Positions 1 through 5,427 of a stretch of 7,579 nt of DNA are shown here, in pieces. Made by a program: the position numbers and the translations under genes. Under the pieces are notes generated by a model. It saw only the letters and a list, made by a program, of their open reading frames with translations. It was not told the DNA's origin and made no database searches. The stretch is from NCBI GenBank assembly GCA_964637655.1, contig CAZWUZ010000189.1:1-7579 (forward strand), given 5' to 3'. Source of the stretch: CAZWUZ01 sp964637655 [NCBI: uncultured bacterium] (GTDB lineage: Bacteria > DAOPZR01). Positions within the stretch are counted from its first letter, which is position 1, and the number at the start of each line of letters is the position of its first letter.

Positions 1-624
1 GGCCTGCTCAACAACATACGCCGTGTAAGAATCCTCGCTGGTCACCGCCAGCGCGTACGGGGCATGCATGTCGAACAGGTGCAGCCAGAGGAACAGCGGC
101 CGGTCGATATGCGGGGAGCGTTCCAGCCACTGTGCCAGCGCCGTCACCGTCTGTTCTCCGGCCCGCATGTCGCCGCTTCCCGGCAAGGCATCGTCGAAGT
201 GCACGAAACCGCGATTGAACCCGTACTGCCGGGTCACCGTCCAGCCGCTGACAAACGCCGCCGTCCGGTAGCCCGCTTCCTGCAGCCGCTCCGACAGCAA
301 TGTCTGCTCCGGCGGCACGGGGACGATTTCCTTGACCCCGTTGTTGCCCGGCAACAGCCCGGTAAACAGCGCCGCATGTGACGGCACGGTATGCGGGAAC
401 GGCGTGTAGGCGTATTCGAACAACGTCCCCTGACGCAGCAGTCCGGTAATGGTCGGGGCATATTCCTCCGGGTACCCGTAGGCGTGCAGTGCCTGTGCCC
501 GCAGACAGTCGATGTCAATAATCACCACATGCGGCGGCGCGGTTATGCGTTCCCGCCAGAACCAGTTTCCCGCCGCCGTCAGGCAGACCACTGCTGCCGT
601 CAGCAGCCAGACCCGACGCATCAT
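1..624 (-). CDS. AlkP/sulfatase-superfamily membrane-anchored protein, 3' end cut off
   Basis: The first 208 codons are visible, with the C-terminus beyond the window edge. An N-terminal hydrophobic stretch (about residues 5-20, after MMRR) looks like a signal anchor, placing the catalytic domain in the periplasm. The sulfatase/phosphotransferase fold is supported by the opening strand VVIIDIDCLRA (34-43, metal-ligand Asp37/Asp39 region), by HTVPSHAALFTGLLPG (78-93, the nucleophile segment) and by LHLFDMHAPY (181-190), matching the family's HxxDxHxPY block. The nucleophile position appears to be Thr79, not the Cys or Ser that formylglycine sulfatases need, so a phospho-ester hydrolase or phospho-group transferase is at least as likely as a sulfatase. 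Start is ATG at 624-622, overlapping the stop of the DUF2079 gene as ATGA; ATG 621-619 is equally possible. No separate promoter is seen, so it is probably translated from the same mRNA. Family is confident; substrate is unknown. Confidence 0.85.
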   Translation of the reverse strand, partial: MMRRVWLLTAAVVCLTAAGNWFWRERITAPPHVVIIDIDCLRAQALHAYGYPEEYAPTITGLLRQGTLFEYAYTPFPHTVPSHAALFTGLLPGNNGVKEIVPVPPEQTLLSERLQEAGYRTAAFVSGWTVTRQYGFNRGFVHFDDALPGSGDMRAGEQTVTALAQWLERSPHIDRPLFLWLHLFDMHAPYALAVTSEDSYTAYVVEQA

Positions 625-2069
625 GCCCCCCCCCCGCCGCGAACGAGCAGCACGATACCGTCACGGAACCCTGCCACGACAAATCCCTCGTCGCTGATCT
701 TGCGGCGGGCGAAAGCCAGGGTGGTATCCGGGATATCAGGCGGCACGCAGTTATCAGTAAGGTCAAGCAGATAATACTCAGCCGTTGACATCGGGTCGAA
801 GAACAGGAAGATCTCCCGCCGGGCACTAAGATAGGCCCAGTACTTGTATTCCGTCCCGACCGAAGCCCCGCCGGGAATCATCTGCAGCAGTTCGCCCGCC
901 TGCGCAAAACGCTCCGCTGTCTTGTTCCCGGGCACAATGAACTGCCGCGTACCCAGCAGCGGCAGCGGACTGTCAAGCCGATGCAGCAGCAGCGTGCCGG
1001 CGATAACCAGCAACAACGGAAACTTCCACCCGGCCTGGCCGCGCAGCATCAGGCGAAGGCGTACCGCCCCATCCGCCGCCGCCATGATGAGAAACGGCAG
1101 TAGCGGCGCATTGTACTGCTGGTAGATGGTCCGGGTTCCCTCGAAACCGCTGAGCAGGTTGAAGAGCAGCTGCGGGGCCATGACAAGCCACCAGCGCGGC
1201 GCCAGCAGCGGCAGGCCGCCGAAGCCGAGTACAAGCAGGAACAGGTACTTCGCCGTTGCCGGCATCAGCGCCTGACGCACAAGCAGACCCGGATCGTGCA
1301 AAAGCGCGAGCAGTTTTGCCGCACCGGTATCGCCCGGCAGGTAGCTGAAATACGTCGTGTAGAAATACGCCGGCTCCCCGCCCGGCGGGGCGAAGGCAGG
1401 CAGCACCCACCCGATCAGCAGCAGGTAGGCGCAGAGCCCCGCCGCAAGGCAGGCCAGCCCGTGGCGCACGCGTCCGGAGAGCAAAAAGAGCATGCCGATG
1501 GCAGCAATCGTCACGCTCATCGATTCGTTGATGAGCAGGCTCAAACCGAGCAGCAGGAATGTCGCGCGGTGCCGGCCTCGCTGCCAGCAGGCAAACGCCG
1601 CCAGATAGACCGGGACGGCCAGCGTCACCGGATGGAAGTCGAACAAATTGATGTACTGGGTCACCGGACTGGCCGCGTAAGCGCCGGCCAGCACCAGCGC
1701 CGCCGTGTCACCGGTTCTGGTCCGCACTGCCAGCCAGGTCAGCGGTATCCCGGTCGCCAGAATCAGTGTTTGCGTCCAGAGCAGCAGACGGGGGTCTGGC
1801 CACCACGCATACAGCACCGACAGCGGCAGGTAGACGACATCGAAATGCTCGCGGAAAATCGGGGCATGCACCCCCGGTCCGGTCGACCAGAGCAGATTCC
1901 CGTGGCAGGTATTCCACAACACCTGCGTGACCACGCCCAGGTCAAGGTCACCGCCGCCGCGTTCGTAGCGGTTTACATTAAACCATCCCATACCGGCAGC
2001 ATAGGCCATTGTCAGGCAGACCACTGCTGCCAGCGTAATGCCGTTCTTGCCCGGTTCGCGTTCGCGCAT
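621..2069 (-). CDS. DUF2079 family polytopic membrane protein (GT-C-like)
   Basis: 482 residues from ATG 2069-2067. DUF2079 proteins are predicted multi-pass inner-membrane proteins resembling lipid-linked-sugar glycosyltransferases; their reaction is not firmly established. Family hallmarks appear in order: first membrane helix (about 10-30); DLDLGVVTQVLWNTCHGN (41-58); REHFDVVYLP (73-82) and PDPRLLLWTQ (91-100); FDFHP (143-147) before a helix; the helix with NE (181-182); and APQLLFNLLSG (298-308) followed by YQQYNAPLLPFL (316-327). About ten or eleven membrane segments end near residue 365, leaving a roughly 115-residue soluble C-terminal part. The frame stays open for 105 codons upstream, but that stretch holds the promoter and no family sequence, so the start at 2069 is preferred. 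A GGTGGGG site (2080-2074) lies just before it, with short spacing. The gene ends in four Gly codons plus Ala and overlaps the AlkP gene by ATGA. Confidence 0.88.
   Translation of the reverse strand: MREREPGKNGITLAAVVCLTMAYAAGMGWFNVNRYERGGGDLDLGVVTQVLWNTCHGNLLWSTGPGVHAPIFREHFDVVYLPLSVLYAWWPDPRLLLWTQTLILATGIPLTWLAVRTRTGDTAALVLAGAYAASPVTQYINLFDFHPVTLAVPVYLAAFACWQRGRHRATFLLLGLSLLINESMSVTIAAIGMLFLLSGRVRHGLACLAAGLCAYLLLIGWVLPAFAPPGGEPAYFYTTYFSYLPGDTGAAKLLALLHDPGLLVRQALMPATAKYLFLLVLGFGGLPLLAPRWWLVMAPQLLFNLLSGFEGTRTIYQQYNAPLLPFLIMAAADGAVRLRLMLRGQAGWKFPLLLVIAGTLLLHRLDSPLPLLGTRQFIVPGNKTAERFAQAGELLQMIPGGASVGTEYKYWAYLSARREIFLFFDPMSTAEYYLLDLTDNCVPPDIPDTTLAFARRKISDEGFVVAGFRDGIVLLVRGGGGA
626..635 (-). repeat. 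G10 homopolymer at the DUF2079/AlkP gene junction
   Basis: Ten consecutive C on the plus strand read as G10 on the coding strand. The run covers the last Gly codons and the first base of the final Ala codon of the DUF2079 gene, directly before the overlapping stop and start codons. Runs of this length are prone to replication or transcription slippage. It may also act as a purine-rich ribosome-binding stretch for the downstream gene. One added G would place the DUF2079 frame in phase with the downstream ATG. Confidence 0.8.
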
Positions 2070-2129
2070 CGTTCCCCACCACCAAAACAATATGGCATCG
2101 TAGCACCCGGCGGCCGCCATCGTCAACAT
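1951..2129 (-). repeat. 179-bp duplicated block, intact copy (promoter plus 5' end of DUF2079 gene)
   Basis: Aligned by eye without gaps against 3690-3868 at a constant offset of 1739. I count 40 mismatches in 179 bases (about 78% identity): 4 in the 60 bases upstream of the start codon and 36 in the 119 bases from the ATG onward. Similarity stops sharply at both ends. Confidence 0.85.
2097..2126 (-). promoter_or_regulatory. sigma70-like promoter of the DUF2079-AlkP operon
   Basis: On the minus strand, TTGACG (2126-2121) and TACGAT (2102-2097) are separated by 18 nt. Transcription would start near 2091, giving a leader of about 22 nt to the ATG at 2069. A second copy at 3836-3865 supports the call: both hexamers are unchanged there, while three of the four substitutions upstream of the start codon fall in the 18-nt spacer. 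The start region CCATATTGTTTTGG has CCA/TGG ends and is fully conserved, so it might bind a regulator; that is speculation. Confidence 0.65.
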
Positions 2130-2397
2130 ACCGCCCCCGCACTGGTATTCTCCCGCGCAATCAGCAGACCTGCCAAATGTGCCGGCCACTCGGTACACCC
2201 CAAAGACGCTCATGCCGATAGTCAGGGGCGACGGCGGAATTCGGGGAGACAGTATGCAGCGGTCTTCGAATTGCTGACGTGTCTGCACATCGGGCCGGTA
2301 CGCGCCAGCATACGGGCAGGTAAGCAGTATCCCGACGCGGCGCCAACCCATGAAGCAGAGAGCAGATTCCACTGCCGTCGACACACATCGGACACCA
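2130..2397. other. spacer without a recognisable gene
   Basis: This lies between the leftward DUF2079 promoter and the rightward promoter at 2398. Several open frames cross it on both strands, including the upstream extension of the DUF2079 frame. None has a convincing ribosome-binding site, recognisable protein motifs or a hydrophobicity pattern. No tRNA-like structure, terminator or clear inverted repeat was seen. Confidence 0.5.
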
Positions 2398-2426
2398 TTG
2401 ACGCCTGTCAGCGGCGGTGATAGAAT
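2398..2426 (+). promoter_or_regulatory. strong sigma70-like promoter with extended -10, reading toward the SGNH gene
   Basis: TTGACG (2398-2403), a 17-nt spacer and TAGAAT (2421-2426), with TG one base before the -10 (2418-2419), give near-consensus -35, extended -10 and spacing. Transcription would start near 2433. The next confident start codon is at 2745, so the leader would be about 310 nt, unless the promoter serves a small RNA or the doubtful ORF at 2542. Confidence 0.6.
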
Positions 2427-2541
2427 GCCCGTATCCGGGGTGGTGGTGCGGGTATCCGTTTGTTGTCAGGCACACAGCACCTTTGCTCCTCCGCAGATTA
2501 TGCGCCCCGGTACTGAGCGCGCAACGGAAAGGTATCCGTAC

Positions 2542-2748
2542 ATGCTGCTGAGCAGCCCGGAAGTACTTGCACGTACCGCGATAATCCGGCTGTGGCAGGC
2601 AGCGGGGAAACGGTTGTGCCCGCATCGGCCTGCGCAAGGCAACAGCGTGGGGCGCAGTCTCAAACGGCAGCGTGTGTTGCCGGGATCCGGCGGCCGCGGC
2701 AGAGCGGACTCCCCGGCGGCAGATATCCAGCAGCAATTGTGCCGATGA
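2542..2748 (+). CDS. doubtful small ORF in the leader of the SGNH gene
   Basis: A possible 68-residue protein starting MLLSSPEVLARTAIIRLW. Two things support it: a good Shine-Dalgarno sequence GGAAAGG (2526-2532) 9 nt before the ATG, and a stop codon overlapping the ATG of the SGNH gene as ATGA, which would explain how that gene is translated without its own ribosome-binding site. Against it, the second half is Arg/Gly-rich, resembles no family I know and could be chance reading of GC-rich DNA. It could be a translated leader, a degraded gene or nothing. Confidence 0.25.
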   Translation: MLLSSPEVLARTAIIRLWQAAGKRLCPHRPAQGNSVGRSLKRQRVLPGSGGRGRADSPAADIQQQLCR

Positions 2749-3707
2749 GATTCTCGTTTTCTCTGCGCCGGTGGCTGATCAATGCCGGGCTGTTCCTGCT
2801 TGCCGCGTTTGCAACCGTGGCACTGCTGGAAGCGGGGTTCCGCCGGTGGGGAGCAGTCAGCGACGCATGGGGCGATACCTTGGCTGCACAGTTATGGTTT
2901 TCCCGCTACTGGGGGCCGCTCAATGCACAGGGGTATCGCGATCGCCCCCATACGGCATGGCATGGTAAACGGACCGTGTTCATGATTGGCGACTCGTTTC
3001 TTGCCGGATACGGAATTAAAGACCGTCGTGACCGGTTCGCCGATGTACTGCAGCGCAAGCTGGGTGACACGTGGGAGGTGTTTAATCTCGGTGAGTGCGG
3101 CATCGATACGCGGGAGGAACTGGGACACGCACACGCCGCGCGCAAATTCACCGGGCAGGCGCCCGACGTTCTGATGCTGGCCTATTACGTCAACGATATC
3201 ATGGATGCTGCCCGCCGTTGCGACAAAGTTGCCTACGTCCACCCGGAGCCGCGTCCTGTGCTCCGTCCGTTTGTCACTCGCTCGTTTCTGCTCAATTTCG
3301 TGTACTGGCGTGTCTATCGGCTGCGGCACAGTGATTTTTGGGATCTGGGGGCAGCTGTCTGTGCGGAACACTGGAGGAACGAACAGGTACAGCAGTTACA
3401 CCTGCAGGAACTTCAGGACGTTGTTGACTGGTCGCGGCAGGAAGGCAGCAGGCTAGTCGTCGTCATCTTCCCGCATCTGCTGGTGCTCGAGCACAGCAGT
3501 ACGGTGACTGCCAGGGTTCACGACTTCTTTGCTGCCCGCGCGGTTCCGGTGCTCAATCTGACACCGCAGTTGACCGCATTCTCCCCGGACGAACGTGTGG
3601 TCAATGCGGTCGATCCTCACCCGAGCGTTCCCGTGCACCGGCTGGTCGGGGAACTGCTGGTACCGTATGTTTTGAATGAGGTCGCACCGCCGCCGCCGAG
3701 CTCGTAG
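2745..3707 (+). CDS. membrane-anchored SGNH/GDSL-family hydrolase or acyltransferase
   Basis: 320 residues. An N-terminal anchor (about 11-30, after basic SLRRW) puts the catalytic domain outside the cytoplasm. SGNH blocks appear in order: VFMIGDSFLAGYG (78-90) with nucleophile Ser84; FNLGECGIDT (113-122) with the oxyanion Gly; LAYYVNDI (145-152) with Asn150; and VDPHPS (289-294) with catalytic Asp290 and His292. All key residues are present. Such proteins usually remove or transfer acyl groups on lipids, surface glycans or peptidoglycan; the substrate here cannot be told. The ATG at 2745 is chosen because the anchor starts there; the frame upstream (from a GTG at 2592) has no family sequence. 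No good ribosome-binding site precedes it, so coupling to an upstream ORF is possible. The last five residues (PPPSS) and the stop lie inside the antisense of a truncated DUF2079 copy, so the native C-terminus was probably replaced. Confidence 0.85.
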   Translation: MRFSFSLRRWLINAGLFLLAAFATVALLEAGFRRWGAVSDAWGDTLAAQLWFSRYWGPLNAQGYRDRPHTAWHGKRTVFMIGDSFLAGYGIKDRRDRFADVLQRKLGDTWEVFNLGECGIDTREELGHAHAARKFTGQAPDVLMLAYYVNDIMDAARRCDKVAYVHPEPRPVLRPFVTRSFLLNFVYWRVYRLRHSDFWDLGAAVCAEHWRNEQVQQLHLQELQDVVDWSRQEGSRLVVVIFPHLLVLEHSSTVTARVHDFFAARAVPVLNLTPQLTAFSPDERVVNAVDPHPSVPVHRLVGELLVPYVLNEVAPPPPSS

Positions 3708-3808
3708 CAGGCGACATTGAGCCAGCCGAGGCCGGCGACATACACCATCACCAGGCAGGCAACCGCCACCAGAATATATCCGCAGTTGCCCGATACGTGT
3801 CCGCGCAT
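3690..3808 (-). pseudogene. truncated second copy of the DUF2079 gene 5' end
   Basis: From ATG 3808-3806 the first 40 codons match the start of the intact DUF2079 protein at about 22 of 40 residues, including the first membrane helix, AGLGW and the YE-GGG motif. Homology ends abruptly at 3690, exactly where the family signature DLDLG should follow, and the sequence beyond is the SGNH gene read backwards. The frame stays open to a TGA at 3619-3617, so a 63-residue peptide with one membrane helix could still be made. The promoter and leader are intact. Most likely a recombination remnant; a functional small membrane protein is less likely. Confidence 0.8.
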
Positions 3809-3835
3809 CGTTCCCCACCGCCAAAACAATATGGC

Positions 3836-3865
3836 ATCGTAGCACCCGTCGGCAGCAATCGTCAA
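3836..3865 (-). promoter_or_regulatory. second copy of the DUF2079 promoter, reading antisense into the SGNH gene
   Basis: TTGACG (3865-3860), 18-nt spacer and TACGAT (3841-3836), both hexamers identical to those at 2097-2126. The predicted start is near 3830. The transcript would cross the DUF2079 remnant and then run antisense through the 3' end of the SGNH gene; no terminator was seen between them. Confidence 0.6.
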
Positions 3866-3888
3866 CATCGCATCATCACGCGTACACG

Positions 3889-3897
3889 CCCCCCCCC
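3889..3897. repeat. C9 homopolymer upstream of the radical-SAM gene
   Basis: Nine consecutive C between the two divergent promoters, immediately upstream of the possible radical-SAM promoter (3903-3931). It lies outside any gene I accept. Length changes here could alter promoter geometry, but nothing in the sequence shows that it does. Confidence 0.7.
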
Positions 3898-3902
3898 GCT
3901 TC

Positions 3903-3931
3903 TGGCAAGGTGCCGCCCCAGGAAATATGCT
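3903..3931 (+). promoter_or_regulatory. weak candidate promoter of the radical-SAM/GT2 operon
   Basis: TGGCAA (3903-3908), 17-nt spacer and TATGCT (3926-3931), matching consensus at 3 and 4 of 6 positions. It would start transcription near 3938, just ahead of the ribosome-binding site. Placement is sensible but the match is poor. Confidence 0.3.
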
Positions 3932-3943
3932 ATCTTGCGGGAT

Positions 3944-3950
3944 GGGGAGG
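3944..3950 (+). promoter_or_regulatory. Shine-Dalgarno site fixing the radical-SAM start
   Basis: GGGGAGG, 7 nt before the ATG at 3958. It decides for this start over the in-frame GTG at 3910, which is 16 codons upstream and has no comparable site. Confidence 0.75.
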
Positions 3951-3957
3951 TTGCCTG

Positions 3958-5427
3958 ATGCCGAAACGAGACACCATTGCGCTGGTATATGCCACCACCA
4001 GCCTGATTCCCTATCATGCCCATTCCCCGCTCTCCATACTTGCCACGGGGGCTTATCTCGAAGGAGCCGGGTTCCGGGTTATCTACTTCGACGAGCGATT
4101 CGACAAAGCGCATACGTTCTTCACTGAACTTTCAACCGCGCGCGCGCGCCTGTTGTACATCGGTTTTTCGCTGATCGCCTCGCCACAGATAACCGCGGCG
4201 CTCGCACTGGCCCGCCGCTGCGCCCGGTTCTGCCCGGAGGTGCCCCGCATTTTCGGCGGGGTGCATCCGACGCTGGTCCCGGAGTCGGTGCTGGCTCATC
4301 CGCTTGCTGATGCGGTTATCCTCGGCGAAGGCGAGATTCCAGCCCTTGCACTGGCCCAGTCCCTGGCTCGCGGAGAGGCGCGCCCTGCCATCGCCAATGT
4401 TATCTTCCGCGGTATGACAACAGCAACGGAGGACTTTGTCCCGTCAGTACTCCCCGCCGCGCTGCTCCCGTTTCCCTATGCCACCGCCTACGGTGCTGCA
4501 CTGCTGCAACGATGTCCGCCGCTTTCGATCAGCTACGAACTGTCACGCGGCTGTCCCTGCCGGTGCGCCTTCTGCTACAACGTCGCTTTCCGTCACAGTA
4601 TCCCCCGCACCAAGCCGCTGGCCACGGTCATTGCCGAACTGCGTGAACTGCATGCGCGGGGGGTGCGCCGGTTGCAGTTCGTTGACGATAATTTTTCCGG
4701 CGGGCGCGCATATCTGGACCAGTTGCTGGCCGTGCTGCGCGAACTGGATTTCCGCTGGAGTCTCGGCCTTTCCATCACGCAAATCGATGCGCCGCTGGTC
4801 AACGCGCTCAACACCAGCGGGTGCGAGTGGCTCTTCTTCGGTCTCGAAGCACTCGACGACCGCCTGCTCGCGGCCGTGGACAAGCCGCAAACCGCAGCCG
4901 GCATCATGGCCGGCGTGCGCGCACTACGAGACGCGCGCTTCGCCGTTACCTACTCTTTCATCAGCGGCTTTCCACCGCCGCTGGCCGGCAACGACGAGCG
5001 GGCCGAGCTTGCCCGGTCAATGGCGGACGCCCGCCGCATTAACGAATTGCATCCGACCGCTGAGATAGTCATCCAGCCATACCTCCCGGTCCCCCGTACC
5101 CCGCTTGAAGGAATGGCCCGGGCCCACGGCTATGTTCCACCGGCGCAGCTCACCGATTGGGCTCGCCATACCGCCGACCACACGCGCATGCCATGGCACC
5201 GTCACCCTCGCCGGTTCCGCTTTCTCTACCTGATTTCATTCCTCGCCTTCCGGCATCAGCGCACCAATAAGACCCAACCACTCACCTTGCCGCTTATCGT
5301 CCTTCACTACATCGCACGCTGGCGCTGGCGACACGACTGTTTTGCTTTTCCAGTCGAGCTCGGGTTGCTGCGTTTGTACGAACTGCCGGCGCGTTTGCTG
5401 CTCTGGTGGCGCAACTGCACGGCATGA
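3958..5427 (+). CDS. B12-binding domain / radical-SAM enzyme
   Basis: 489 residues, a normal length for cobalamin-dependent (class B-like) radical-SAM proteins. The N-terminal Rossmann-like part (about 5-150) carries the B12-binding-domain signature: SILATGAYLEGAGF (26-39), YIGFSLIASPQ (67-77), FGGVHPTLVPE (99-109) and ILGEGE (121-126). No DxHxxG motif is seen, so any cobalamin would be bound without the usual lower-axial His, as in many of this class. The radical-SAM domain has the 4Fe-4S motif CPCRCAFC, with Cys199, Cys203 and Cys206, then VDDNF (242-246) and FFGLEALDD (293-301). The tail (about 420-489) is rich in aromatic and basic residues and may touch the membrane. Members methylate or rearrange unactivated carbons in many pathways. 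The coupled glycosyltransferase suggests a sugar or lipid precursor as substrate, but that is inference. Confidence 0.88.
   Translation: MPKRDTIALVYATTSLIPYHAHSPLSILATGAYLEGAGFRVIYFDERFDKAHTFFTELSTARARLLYIGFSLIASPQITAALALARRCARFCPEVPRIFGGVHPTLVPESVLAHPLADAVILGEGEIPALALAQSLARGEARPAIANVIFRGMTTATEDFVPSVLPAALLPFPYATAYGAALLQRCPPLSISYELSRGCPCRCAFCYNVAFRHSIPRTKPLATVIAELRELHARGVRRLQFVDDNFSGGRAYLDQLLAVLRELDFRWSLGLSITQIDAPLVNALNTSGCEWLFFGLEALDDRLLAAVDKPQTAAGIMAGVRALRDARFAVTYSFISGFPPPLAGNDERAELARSMADARRINELHPTAEIVIQPYLPVPRTPLEGMARAHGYVPPAQLTDWARHTADHTRMPWHRHPRRFRFLYLISFLAFRHQRTNKTQPLTLPLIVLHYIARWRWRHDCFAFPVELGLLRLYELPARLLLWWRNCTA

Larger units (their letters stand above)
3690..3868 (-). repeat. 179-bp duplicated block, truncated-gene copy
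   Basis: Partner of the block at 1951-2129, in the same orientation. The upstream 60 bases match at 56 positions and the coding part at 83 of 119. Beyond 3868 the two loci differ, although both have a run of C a little further out (C5 at 2134-2138, C9 at 3889-3897), which may reflect older shared sequence. Confidence 0.85.

Noticed and set aside
2070-2384. N-terminal extension of the DUF2079 protein by up to 105 residues
   Set aside because: The frame is open, but the extension has no family sequence, covers the promoter, and the changes between the two copies here are mostly amino-acid-altering and clustered in the promoter spacer.
1296-2420. 374-codon plus-strand open frame across the DUF2079 gene
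   Set aside because: Arg/Gln/His-rich translation without motifs; the opposite strand has clear DUF2079 signatures and membrane helices. It is an antisense shadow in GC-rich DNA.
2431-2538. Three GTATCCG repeats as an operator array
   Set aside because: Short, unevenly spaced, and similar heptamers occur elsewhere in the window (for example near 725 and 6952), so chance is likely.
2161-2736. 191-codon minus-strand open frame in the gene-poor spacer
   Set aside because: Basic, His/Cys/Pro-rich translation with no motif or ribosome-binding site; it covers the rightward promoter.
3862-4113. 83-codon minus-strand ORF ending in SGGGRVRVMMRC near the C9 run
   Set aside because: Its end looks a little like the GGGGA-MMRR junction of the DUF2079/AlkP genes, but the rest is antisense to the conserved start of the radical-SAM gene, so the likeness is probably due to the homopolymer.
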